From NCBI GenBank assembly GCA_023430685.1, contig JAEYZH010000112.1:1-34340 (forward strand): a stretch of DNA of 34,340 nucleotides, read 5' to 3'. The position numbers were made by a program, and so were the translations under genes. Below, piece by piece: positions 8,473 through 15,943 of this stretch. This DNA is from Pseudomonadota bacterium (GTDB lineage Bacteria; Pseudomonadota; Gammaproteobacteria; Xanthomonadales; Rhodanobacteraceae). A model generated the notes under the pieces. That model made no database searches and had not been told where the DNA came from. It worked only from the letters and a program-made list of their open reading frames with translations. How positions within the stretch are numbered: the first letter of the stretch is position 1; each line of letters opens with the position of its first letter.

Positions 8473-9528
8473 ATGCGAACGATCTTGATCGGGTTGATGG
8501 CCGGGGTGCTCGCTGCCTGTGCAGGCCGGGAGCCGCGAATGGACCGGATCGAATCGATGATGCAGGCCTACGACGGCGCCGTTCCAGGTGCGTCGCTGCT
8601 CGTCCTGCGCGATGGCGAAGCGATCGTGCGCCGCGCCTGGGGCATGGCGGACCTCGAAGCCGGCGTCGCTGCGTCGCCCGCAACGAACTACCGGCTCGCT
8701 TCGGTCAGCAAGCAGTTCACCGCGGCCGCGGTGTTGCTGCTGGTCCAGGATGGAAGGCTCTCGCTCGAAGATGCCGCCGGCCGTTGGTTGCCGAGCCTGC
8801 CGCCCGCGAGCGCGCGGGTCACCTTGCACCAGCTGCTCACGCACAGCGCGGGCCTCGTCGATTACGAAGATCTCATGGGCGAGGACTGGCAAGGCCAGAT
8901 CCTCGACGCGGGCGTGTTGCGACTGCTCGAGCGCGAGAACCGCACGCTGTACGAACCCGGGCAGGGCTGGCGCTACAGCAACAGCGCGTACGCGCTGCTC
9001 GCGTTGATCGTCGAACGCGCATCGGGACGCGCGTATCCGGATTTCCTGCGCGAGCGCATCTTCCTGCCGCTCGGCATGCATTCGACGCTCGCGCGCGTGG
9101 AGGGCGGACCACCGGTCCCTCAGCGGGGTTTTGGCTACAGCGAGGTCGACGGACACTGGCAACGCACGGACCAGAGCACGACGAGCGCAGTGCTCGGCGA
9201 CGGCGGCATCTATTCGTCGATCGACGATCTCGCGAAGTGGGACGCGGCGCTGCAGGACGATCGCCTCCTCGATGCGCGTTCGCGCGCGCTCGCGTTCGCG
9301 CCGCACGTGGCATCGGTCGGCGAGCCGTGGCAGGCGCACTACGGCTACGGCTGGCGCATCACCGGCGACACGCTCTGGCATTCGGGCGAATCGATCGGGT
9401 TCCGCAACGTGATCGTGCGCTGGCCCGCGCGGCGCCTGACCGTGATCGTGCTCAGCAACCGCAACGATCCCGAGCCGTATCGGCTTGCGCTCGGGATCGG
9501 CGAGCTGTTCGGCGCATCGGCGCGCTGA
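8473..9528 (+). CDS. Second serine hydrolase lipoprotein (class C beta-lactamase fold)
   Basis: A 351-residue protein starting 17 bp after the VanX-type gene, with AAAGGG upstream of ATG 8473. The signal sequence ends in a lipobox (GVLAAC), so the protein should be lipid-anchored. SxxK is S77-V-S-K80 (LASVSKQFT), the tyrosine motif is Y168-S-N (RYSNSAYALL) and the third motif is HSG near 303 (LWHSGESIGF). LTHSAGLVDY and LFGASAR frame a standard, compact family member with no C-terminal extension, unlike the earlier hydrolase in the cluster. It is distant in sequence from that paralogue, so it is probably not a recent duplicate. The substrate is unknown: DD-peptidase, D-aminopeptidase or esterase are all possible. 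Confidence 0.9.
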   Translation: MRTILIGLMAGVLAACAGREPRMDRIESMMQAYDGAVPGASLLVLRDGEAIVRRAWGMADLEAGVAASPATNYRLASVSKQFTAAAVLLLVQDGRLSLEDAAGRWLPSLPPASARVTLHQLLTHSAGLVDYEDLMGEDWQGQILDAGVLRLLERENRTLYEPGQGWRYSNSAYALLALIVERASGRAYPDFLRERIFLPLGMHSTLARVEGGPPVPQRGFGYSEVDGHWQRTDQSTTSAVLGDGGIYSSIDDLAKWDAALQDDRLLDARSRALAFAPHVASVGEPWQAHYGYGWRITGDTLWHSGESIGFRNVIVRWPARRLTVIVLSNRNDPEPYRLALGIGELFGASAR

Positions 9529-9873
9529 GCCGCCCGTCCCGCCGAATTGCACCCGTGCACGATCGCGGGGATGCAGAAGGTCTTGCGCAGGCGCGCACCC
9601 CGTGCGCGATCGCGCGAGGCCGGATTCGCGCGGATGGCCGGTTTCCTGCGCGCATCGACCACAGGGTGGGCTCCTGCGAAATCGCGCACAGGGCCAGGTT
9701 CCACGGCGGCGGCCATCGGCGCGGCGTCGCCGGTGTCGCTCGGGAAGGCACTCCCGCGGATCGTGATGGCTTCGCGGCCCTTTTCACGCCTGACCTGGCA
9801 GACGACCCCGCAACCGTCGCATGGCGGGCGCCTGGCGGGTCGTCGGATCTCGATCATTGCCCGGAGGCGTACG
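9529..9873 (+). other. Non-coding gap with degenerate REP-like copies
   Basis: 345 bp without a convincing gene. The upstream extension of the following frame is arginine-rich and has no signal peptide. Bases 9592-9614 (CGCGCACCCCGTGCGCGATC and following) and, in the opposite direction, 9654-9678 (CACAGGGTGGGCTCCTGCG) match the GTAGGAGC-type repeat found at 15944-16180. The promoter of the large exported protein should lie after 9700, but I see no convincing hexamers. Confidence 0.6.
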
Positions 9874-12800
9874 ATGAAACGACCCGATTCCACTGTCCGC
9901 CGGATGCGACTCGCGCTGCCGCTGGCCGGCCTCTGCTCGCTCGCCGCGACGGCCTCGCCGGAGCCGCTGCCGCGCTTCGCCGCGCAGCGAAGCACGCCGA
10001 TCGATTGCCTCGCGACACCATTCGGCAACCAGGTCACGCTCGGCTTCGAGGCCGAGGCGATCCACCTGCTCGCGGCGGGAGGCTTCAATGCCTTCGAGGA
10101 GTACCAGCCCGGCACCGGCGCAGATCCGCTCGTGCGCAGTTTCCAGGACGGGCTCTACCCGGGTGCGCTCGCGGGTTCGACGTTCCTGAGGGCGGTCGCA
10201 GCCGACCTCGATGGCGACGGTACCGACGAAGTGGTCACCGCGAACCGCACCTCGGGCGGCAGCCTCAGGCTCGGCGTGTTCGCGCGCACGGCCGCACCGG
10301 CGGCGACGCTCGTCGACACCTGGACGCTCGACGTGCCGTTCTCGACCGTCTCGCTGGTTGCGGCCGATCTCGACGGCAGCCTCGACGACCAGCTCGAGCT
10401 CGCGGTGCTCGTGCGCCCGACCGGTGGCGGCATGCGTGTGCACGTATTGACGGGCAACGGCAGCGGAGCGATCGCGCAGGCTGACAACGCGTCGGCCGGA
10501 AACTGGAACTGGCCGCAATCCCCGGGCGCGTTCGATCTCGCTGCGGGCGACTTCCTGCTCGACGGGCGCGCGCAGCTCGCCGTCGTCAACGAGGCCGACG
10601 GCGGCAGCAACCGCCGCTTCGACTTTCACCTGCTCGAGTACCAGCCGACCACGAACCAGTTGCCGATCGGTGCGGGCAACACCGCGATCGGCAGCAAGAC
10701 CTTCCAGAGTCCGCTCGGCACCGTGTTCGAGCACGACAACGGCAGCAGCGACCTCGACCAGATCCACCGCGTCGAAGCGGATGCGGGCGACGTCGTCGAC
10801 GGCGCCGCGGCCGAGCTCGTCGTGCACACGCAGTTCCGCGGCGGCTCGGTCGAGTACATCGGCCGGCGCCTGCATCATTTCACGGTCGAACGCAGCGGCG
10901 ATGCGATCACGGCGATCGGCTTCGCGAACCGCAACGGCGCCGGCGAGACGGGCCGCGAATACGACTCGAGCCGCGTGCTGAACGGCGCGAGCGAAACCGC
11001 GCCGGTCAACTTCGAGGCGACGATCGCCGACATCGACCGGCGCCCGCCCTCGGAAATGGTGATCGCGCGCGCCGAGTACCAGAACCGGCTCGTCGTCGAA
11101 GGCTACCGCGCCGACATCGACCTCGTGGCCGGCTACCAGTGGCGCGCGAACGGCCGCGTCGTCACGTTCACGAACACCTCGACCGGCGACCTGCAGTCAT
11201 CGTCCTGGGCGTTCGGCGACGGGGAGACCAGCACCGAGCGCAGCCCGACGCATGTGTTCACGAGCGACACCGATCGCAACGTGACGCTGACGGTCACGGG
11301 CCGCGACGGCGCGCAGCGCTCGCTGAGCCTGCTCGTCGACGTCGCCTCGACCGCGCAGGGCGGCACGCTGCCGACCTACATGTACCACATGGCGACCGAT
11401 CCGACGTACCGAGGCGAGCGCACGGTCGACAGCGCGCAGGACCTGCACTTCGTCAACGTGGCGACCGGCGACCTCGACCGCGACGGCCGCGCCGAGATCC
11501 TCACGCTCGCGCGCGATACCAGCGACGACGTGCTGCGCTCGGTCTGGCAGGTCGTGGCCGATCCGCCCGGCCAGCCGCCGTATCCGATCGTGGGCCGGCA
11601 CCAGCTCGAGAACGCGGGCGCGTTCAACTCGATGACCGCGATGGACCTCGTCGCGGCCGACTTTGACGGCGACTCGATCAAGGCGCTGATCGGCACCGAT
11701 TGCCGGCGCGTCGACGAGCCGAAGCTGCACCAGGTGGTCTGGATGCCACCGTACTTCGCGCGCCTGCAGGGCAGTGTCGACATGCAGGCCGCGTTCGGTG
11801 ACGTGCAGGGCGGTGGCGAATCGTCCGAACACCGCTTCGGCACCTACAGCTCGCACGACTTCTCGGCCTACCTCGGCATCTCGCTGGGTTCGGATCTCGT
11901 CGGTGTCAGCGCGTCGGTCAAGGCGACCGCGGGCTACAACTACCAGACCGCGATGGGCCAGATCCACGGCAGCGAGAACAGCTACGAGATCAGCGAGGGT
12001 TTCTCGCAGTCCACCGGGGAGGCACTCGTGGTGTTCGAGGAGAACACGTTCAACTGCTACGGCTACGAGGTGTTCACCGGCGAGGACGGCTCGGCGCCCG
12101 GCAGCGACGCGCGCCTGTGCGAGATCGAGCGCGACAGCCGCCAGGTGCAGGGCACGCATGCGCGCGCCTGGTCGACGACGATCGCGGCGGCATCGCCCGA
12201 CCACCCGCCCGCGCAGTGGATTCCGTTGCATCGCGAGTGGAGCAGCGTGTCGCTGTTCCGCGCGGCGTCGAGCAACGCGACCGCGTTCGAGCCGAATGCA
12301 GGTCCGGACAAGGCGACCGACGGCCGCTTCGACACCGCGGTGGTGACGACGACGGCGCCCGCGCAGCCTTACCTGCAGATCGACCTCGGCCGCGTGCGCG
12401 ACATCGCGACGATCCGGGTATTCCCGCTCGCGGGCGAAGCCGCTTCGTTGCAGGGCTTCCGGCTGTACGCGTCCGCGACGCCGATGAGCGGTGACGGCAT
12501 TCCGTCGGGCGGCCTGGTGCGCACGTACGCGCCCGAGACCGAGGACGGCGCCGGCTTCGATCGCTGGAACATCTGGACGCGCGAGCAGGCGAGCCCGCAT
12601 GCGATGCTGAAGGCGCGCTACCTGCGCCTGCAGAATCCGGATGGCGCGTCGCAGCCGCAGGCCCTGCGGATCGCCGAAGTGCAGGTGTTCGGCGACGTGC
12701 ACGTCGATCCGCCCGCGTTCCCGCAGAGCGTGTGCGACACCGATCCGAACGACGAGCGCTTCCAGGTCTCGGTCTGGAACGAGCTCGAACAGGCGTTCCG

Positions 12801-13359
12801 CACGATCGACGTGCAGGGCGACCTGCTCTGGAGCGGCGCGCAGGACCTGACGCCCGACGGCTGCACCAACGGCGCGAACAGCGCGAACATCTGGAGCAGC
12901 CGCGCGCTCGGTGCCGAATCGCAGTCGAACTGGAACATGGGCACGCTCGGCACGACCCTGATCGGCAGTGACCTCAGCTTCGACAGCTCGACGCGCGTCG
13001 GTGCCGAGTTCGACCTCGAGGCCGGCTTCATCGCGACGGTGCAGGCCGGCGGCGCCTACGAGTACACGACCGGCGTGACCGAGGAAACGCAGAGCACGAC
13101 CTACTGGAGCCAAGGCCTCGAGATGGGCGGCGCGATGGAGGGCTTCGCGCCCGAGTACGCCGAACTCGTGAACCAGTGTTCGTACAACGCGCGGCCGTAC
13201 GCGTTCCGGCTCAAGGACCGTTCGAACACCGGCTACGCGCACGACATCTACGTCGTCGACTACATCGTGCCGGACACCGGCGCGACCGCGTGGGATCGCG
13301 ACAACGTGCCGGTCGAGTGCATGTTCGACGACGCGATCTTCGCGAACGGGTTCGATTGA
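9874..13359 (+). CDS. Large exported multidomain protein: FG-GAP-like repeats, PKD, discoidin-like domain, IFANGFD C-terminus
   Basis: A 1161-residue protein. GGAGG six bases before ATG 9874 fixes the start, and a signal-like segment follows (LALPLAGLCSLAATA). Calcium-binding FG-GAP/VCBS-like strands occur near residues 109 (AADLDGDGTDEVV), 162 (AADLDGSLDDQLELAV), 531 (TGDLDRDGRAEIL) and 595 (AADFDGDSIKALIG). A PKD domain spans about 420-491 (WAFGDGETSTERSPTHVF). A discoidin/F5-8C-like domain spans about 790-941 (ATDGRFDT, YLQIDLGRVRDIATIRVF, ARYLRLQN). Two beta-rich segments with a shared motif (680-692 and 1054-1066) flank it. The C-terminus CMFDDAIFANGFD resembles the conserved tails of secreted proteins in Rhodanobacteraceae and may be a sorting signal. 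No catalytic motif was recognised; an adhesion, carbohydrate-binding or toxin-like role is open. Confidence 0.85.
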   Translation: MKRPDSTVRRMRLALPLAGLCSLAATASPEPLPRFAAQRSTPIDCLATPFGNQVTLGFEAEAIHLLAAGGFNAFEEYQPGTGADPLVRSFQDGLYPGALAGSTFLRAVAADLDGDGTDEVVTANRTSGGSLRLGVFARTAAPAATLVDTWTLDVPFSTVSLVAADLDGSLDDQLELAVLVRPTGGGMRVHVLTGNGSGAIAQADNASAGNWNWPQSPGAFDLAAGDFLLDGRAQLAVVNEADGGSNRRFDFHLLEYQPTTNQLPIGAGNTAIGSKTFQSPLGTVFEHDNGSSDLDQIHRVEADAGDVVDGAAAELVVHTQFRGGSVEYIGRRLHHFTVERSGDAITAIGFANRNGAGETGREYDSSRVLNGASETAPVNFEATIADIDRRPPSEMVIARAEYQNRLVVEGYRADIDLVAGYQWRANGRVVTFTNTSTGDLQSSSWAFGDGETSTERSPTHVFTSDTDRNVTLTVTGRDGAQRSLSLLVDVASTAQGGTLPTYMYHMATDPTYRGERTVDSAQDLHFVNVATGDLDRDGRAEILTLARDTSDDVLRSVWQVVADPPGQPPYPIVGRHQLENAGAFNSMTAMDLVAADFDGDSIKALIGTDCRRVDEPKLHQVVWMPPYFARLQGSVDMQAAFGDVQGGGESSEHRFGTYSSHDFSAYLGISLGSDLVGVSASVKATAGYNYQTAMGQIHGSENSYEISEGFSQSTGEALVVFEENTFNCYGYEVFTGEDGSAPGSDARLCEIERDSRQVQGTHARAWSTTIAAASPDHPPAQWIPLHREWSSVSLFRAASSNATAFEPNAGPDKATDGRFDTAVVTTTAPAQPYLQIDLGRVRDIATIRVFPLAGEAASLQGFRLYASATPMSGDGIPSGGLVRTYAPETEDGAGFDRWNIWTREQASPHAMLKARYLRLQNPDGASQPQALRIAEVQVFGDVHVDPPAFPQSVCDTDPNDERFQVSVWNELEQAFRTIDVQGDLLWSGAQDLTPDGCTNGANSANIWSSRALGAESQSNWNMGTLGTTLIGSDLSFDSSTRVGAEFDLEAGFIATVQAGGAYEYTTGVTEETQSTTYWSQGLEMGGAMEGFAPEYAELVNQCSYNARPYAFRLKDRSNTGYAHDIYVVDYIVPDTGATAWDRDNVPVECMFDDAIFANGFD

Positions 13360-13369
13360 TTGGAGCGGG

Positions 13370-13406
13370 GACCCCGCGGCGCGACGGTTGCGCCGCGGGT
13401 CTTTTT
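13370..13406 (+). terminator. Intrinsic terminator after the exported multidomain protein
   Basis: The stem CCCGCGGCGC (13373-13382) pairs with GCGCCGCGGG (13390-13399) around a short loop, followed by C and five T residues (13402-13406). It lies between the convergent ends of the exported-protein gene and mgtC. On the minus strand it lacks a long T run, so it mainly serves the plus strand. Confidence 0.88.
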
Positions 13407-13424
13407 CCGGCGCACGCGCGCGGA

Positions 13425-13898
13425 TCAGTCCTTCGTGGCGCTGGCCGCGACCTTGCGCGCCTTCTCGACGATGTTGAGTACGGTCAGCACGAGCAGGGTC
13501 AGCACCGTCGATCCGATCGCGACCGCGTGGTGACCGAAGCCCGCCGCGACGCCGATCACCGCGACCATCAGCAACGACGCGGCCGTCGTGATGCCTTCGA
13601 CGCTGTCCTCGCTGCGCCGAGCGAAGATCGTGCCCGCGCCGATGAACGCGACGCCCGAGATCACCGCCTCGACGAGGCGCAGCGGATCGACGCGCAACGT
13701 GCCCGCGTCACCCCCGCTCGACCCCTGCACGACGAGCTGCCCGATCTCCACCAGCAACGCCGCCGCGCCCGCGACGAGCATGTGGGTGCGGAAACCCGCG
13801 GGCCGGTTCTTGAGCTCACGCTCGAAGCCGACGACGCCTCCGAGCACCATCGCATAGCCGACGATCGCGATCGTCATGAGTTCGGTTTGCCAGGGCAT
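13425..13898 (-). CDS. MgtC/SapB-family membrane protein
   Basis: A 157-residue protein with GGGAGG just upstream of its ATG. Hydrophobic segments (MTIAIVGYAMVLGGVVGF, MLVAGAAALLVEIGQLVV, AVISGVAFIGAGTIFA, ASLLMVAVIGVAAGFG, TVLTLLVLTVLNIV) indicate about five membrane helices. The family hallmarks are GxxxGFEREL (GGVVGFERELKNRPAGFRTH) and GVAFIGAGTIF. This corresponds to the N-terminal membrane domain of MgtC without the C-terminal cytoplasmic ACT-like domain, as in short SapB/YhiD-type members. The exact function is unsettled; family members have been linked to magnesium limitation and ATP-synthase control. The gene points away from the repeat block and lies downstream of ssrA on the same strand, insulated by several terminators. 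Confidence 0.9.
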   Translation of the reverse strand: MPWQTELMTIAIVGYAMVLGGVVGFERELKNRPAGFRTHMLVAGAAALLVEIGQLVVQGSSGGDAGTLRVDPLRLVEAVISGVAFIGAGTIFARRSEDSVEGITTAASLLMVAVIGVAAGFGHHAVAIGSTVLTLLVLTVLNIVEKARKVAASATKD

Positions 13899-14003
13899 GG
13901 ATGCCTCCCGTTGGGTCGCGGGACGATAGCAATGCGAAACCGACTGGGGGCTGTCTGGCGCGGGGTGTGCGCTTGTGCTGGTGCCACTGCTGGTGCGACC
14001 TAC

Positions 14004-14028
14004 AAAAAAGGCCACCGCAAGGGTGGCC
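14004..14028 (-). terminator. Minus-strand terminator-like hairpin, repeat unit 1
   Basis: Read on the minus strand, the stem GGCCACC/GGTGGCC (14022-14028 with 14010-14016) is followed by six T residues (complement of 14004-14009). It lies between ssrA and mgtC on their shared strand. Confidence 0.7.
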
Positions 14029-14196
14029 ATCGTCGCGCGCGGCGGGAATGGTTCGGGCCATCCATGGCCCTCACCCTCGCGCGTTGCGCGAGGGCCAGCG
14101 CCGTTGGCGCTGTCCGCTTCGGCGTCCTGCCTTCGTAGAGAACCCGGCGCGCTGCGCGCGCGCTGGGCTTCGCAACCCAGTCGCCTCCGCCGACCC

Positions 14197-14222
14197 AAAA
14201 AAAGGCCACCGCAAGGGTGGCC
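14197..14222 (-). terminator. Minus-strand terminator-like hairpin, repeat unit 2
   Basis: The same stem as unit 1 (14204-14210 with 14216-14222), followed on the minus strand by seven T residues (complement of 14197-14203). Confidence 0.7.
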
Positions 14223-14393
14223 TTCGTCGTGCGCGGCGGGAATGGTTCGGGCCATCCATGGCCCTCACCCTCGCGCTGCGCGCGAGGGTCAGCGCCGTTG
14301 GCGCTGTCCGCTTCGGCATCCTGCCTTCGCAGTGAACCCGCGGCGCGCTGCGCGCGCGCTGGGCTTCGCAACCCGCCGCCTCCACCAACCCAC

Positions 14394-14418
14394 AAAAAAG
14401 GCCGCCGCAAGGGTGGCC
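14394..14418 (-). terminator. Minus-strand terminator-like hairpin, repeat unit 3
   Basis: Stem 14400-14406 with 14412-14418, containing one G-U-type mismatch relative to the other units, then six T residues on the minus strand. Confidence 0.65.
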
Positions 14419-14590
14419 ATGTTGTCGCGCGCGGCGGGAATGGTTCGGGCCATCCATGGCCCTCACCCTCGCGCTGCGCGCGAGGGCCAGCGCCGTTGGC
14501 GCTGTCCGCTTCGGCATCCTGCCTTCGCAGTGAACCCGGCGCGCTGCGCGCGCGCTGGGCTTCGCAACCCAGCCGCCTCCACCACTCCAC

Positions 14591-14614
14591 AAAAAAGGCC
14601 GCCTTGCGGCGGCC
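14591..14614 (-). terminator. Intrinsic terminator of ssrA
   Basis: On the minus strand, GGCCGCC-GCAA-GGCGGCC (14614-14597) is followed by six T residues, 13 bases past the mature tmRNA 3' end. It sits inside a larger hairpin: 14572-14594 is an inverted copy of 14617-14639, which includes the last bases of ssrA. Confidence 0.9.
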
Positions 14615-14626
14615 GATTTTGTGGAG

Positions 14627-14980
14627 TGGTGGAGGCGGCGGGAATTGAACCCGCGTCCGAAGGCGCTCCGCGCCCGGCGCTACATGCTTAGCTCACCGTT
14701 TGATCTCGTCCCGCGGCAACACGGTGTGCGAAGCGCACCGCAGGACCAGCCTCTTGGGTTTTGGCTCTTGCCGAAAGGCGCCGGCTTCGAGCGATCCCGT
14801 GATAATGACCCTACATCCACGAGCACAGGCACAAGTGGGTTCGGGGCTAGGCCTTAAGCGGCCAGAGCGTAGACGTCGTCGTTCGCGTCTAGGTTTTTTG
14901 CCACCGGATTAACGAGGAAGATGACGCCCTCGGCATGCTCCAAGCTACTTCGCGTCCCCCGTCGAAACCGGATCGCCCCC
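14627..14980 (-). ncRNA. ssrA: Transfer-messenger RNA (tmRNA)
   Basis: A 354-nt RNA on the minus strand. The 3' end reads as a T-arm and acceptor (GGTTCAATTCC, then CCGCCTCCACCA) with encoded CCA at 14627. The 5' end GGGGGCGATCCGG (14980 downward) pairs with CGCCTCC of the 3' end, giving the tRNA-like acceptor stem. The mRNA-like part follows GGCAAAAAACCTAGAC. The resume codon is GCG, and the frame to TAA encodes ANDDVYALAA, close to the E. coli tag ANDENYALAA. With SmpB it rescues stalled ribosomes and tags the unfinished protein for proteolysis; smpB is 1.2 kb away. The ends are inferred from pairing, so a few bases of error are possible. Confidence 0.96.
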
Positions 14981-14990
14981 GGGGAACGAG

Positions 14991-15022
14991 GACATAGTGG
15001 TGGTGGCGGGGTCCGAATACAA
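14991..15022 (-). promoter_or_regulatory. Possible ssrA promoter
   Basis: On the minus strand a TATGTC -10-like hexamer (14996-14991) lies about 10 bases before the mature 5' end, consistent with a short leader removed by RNase P. The only -35-like hexamer, TTGTAT (15022-15017), is 20 bp away, which is too long for a good sigma-70 promoter. Confidence 0.3.
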
Positions 15023-15088
15023 GTCCCGGCGCGCCGCGTGGGTGGGAGCTGCTACGATCGAAGGCTTTCCACGGCTTCCCGCACGCGC

Positions 15089-15925
15089 ATGGGCAACATC
15101 GTCTGGCTCGCGTCCTATCCGAAATCGGGCAACACCTGGCTGCGCGCGTTCCTCGCGAACCTCGTCGCGAACCGGCCTGATCCGGTTCCGCTCGACGAGT
15201 TGCCGAGCTTCGCCGAGGACGAGGCAAACCCGGATCTGTTCTCGGCGATCGCGGGGCGGCCGAGCGCGGGCCTCGAGCTCGGCGAGATCGCGGCGCTGCG
15301 GCCCGAGGTGCACGCGGCGATCGCGCGTCGTGCGCAGGGCACGCGTTTCGTGAAGACGCACAACATGGCCGGCAGCTTCGACGGCCATCCGCTGCACAAC
15401 TGGCAGGTCAGCGCGGGCGCGGTCTATGTCGTGCGCAATCCGCTCGATGTCGCGGTCAGCATGACGCATCACTTCGGCATCGGGCTCGACGAGGCGATCG
15501 ATCGGCTCGGCGATCCGAACGTCGCGACGGGCAACGACGCATTGTTCGTGAGCCAGGTGCTCGGATCGTGGTCGATGCACGTGAAGGGCTGGGCCGACAT
15601 GGCGAACGAGCGCGTGCTCGTGCTGCGCTACGAGGATCTCGCCGAAAAACCGCTCAAGGGGTTCATGAAGCTCGCGAAGCTCGTCGGGCTTGGCCAGGAC
15701 CGCGCGCGCGTCGAACGTGCGGTGCGGCATGCGGGGTTCCAGAGCCTTGCGTCGATGGAGAAGAAGCACGGCTTCGTCGAGGCGAGCGGGAAGGGCGCGC
15801 GGTTCTTCCGCAAGGGGCGCGTCAACGAATGGCGCGAGGCGATGAGCCGCGAGCAGGTGCAGCGCGTGGTCGACGCGCATCGCGAGCAGATGAAGCGGTT
15901 CGGGTACGTGCCGGCGGGGTATTAG
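15089..15925 (+). CDS. Sulfotransferase-family protein (PAPS-dependent)
   Basis: A 278-residue protein starting with the 5'-phosphosulfate-binding loop YPKSGNTWLRAFL (about residues 10-22). The 3'-phosphate-binding strand is VYVVRNPLDVAVSMTHH (about 112-128). RYEDLAEKPLKGF and a C-terminal KGARFFRKGRVNEWRE (the KGxxGxWKxxF-like region) complete the cytosolic sulfotransferase pattern. Such enzymes move sulfate from PAPS to hydroxyls or amines of small molecules, lipids or sugars. The acceptor is unknown and no sulfate-activation genes are nearby. There is no signal peptide, so it is cytoplasmic. It starts 108 bp from the divergent ssrA and lies between ssrA and smpB, which looks like an insertion into the trans-translation region. 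No strong ribosome site precedes ATG 15089. Confidence 0.9.
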   Translation: MGNIVWLASYPKSGNTWLRAFLANLVANRPDPVPLDELPSFAEDEANPDLFSAIAGRPSAGLELGEIAALRPEVHAAIARRAQGTRFVKTHNMAGSFDGHPLHNWQVSAGAVYVVRNPLDVAVSMTHHFGIGLDEAIDRLGDPNVATGNDALFVSQVLGSWSMHVKGWADMANERVLVLRYEDLAEKPLKGFMKLAKLVGLGQDRARVERAVRHAGFQSLASMEKKHGFVEASGKGARFFRKGRVNEWREAMSREQVQRVVDAHREQMKRFGYVPAGY

Positions 15926-15943
15926 CGGCGGCGCCTGGGGGAC

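Larger units (their letters stand above)
14003..14589. repeat. Three tandem copies of a ~195-bp unit beside ssrA
   Basis: Units begin at about 14003, 14196 and 14393 (spacing 193 and 197 bp), and a fourth, truncated start lies at 14590 (the ssrA terminator). Each unit opens with CAAAAAAGGCC plus a hairpin. Then come a GGGCCATCCATGGCCC palindrome, CCTCACCCTCGCG..CGCGAGGG, CAGCGCCGTTGGCGCTG and a GCGCGCTGCGCGCGC-type palindrome. Each ends in a CGCCTCC-rich stretch resembling the tmRNA 3' end. Copies are more than about 90% alike by eye. Open frames here are only products of the GC-rich repeats and shift between copies, so I read no gene in this block. Confidence 0.92.

Noticed and set aside
9547..9873. 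N-terminal extension of the large exported protein
   Set aside because: The extension is REP-derived and Arg-rich; the ATG at 9874 has GGAGG and a signal peptide.
11197..13242. 681-residue minus-strand frame opposite the exported protein
   Set aside because: Shadow frame; the plus-strand protein has clear domains and a ribosome site.
14003..14614. CRISPR array
   Set aside because: The units are about 195 bp, nearly identical throughout, with no unique spacers and no cas genes.
13901..14691. Several repeated small frames (MVRAIHGPHPRA and MDGPNHSRRARR types) near ssrA
   Set aside because: They are translations of the 195-bp repeat, change frame from unit to unit and lack ribosome sites.
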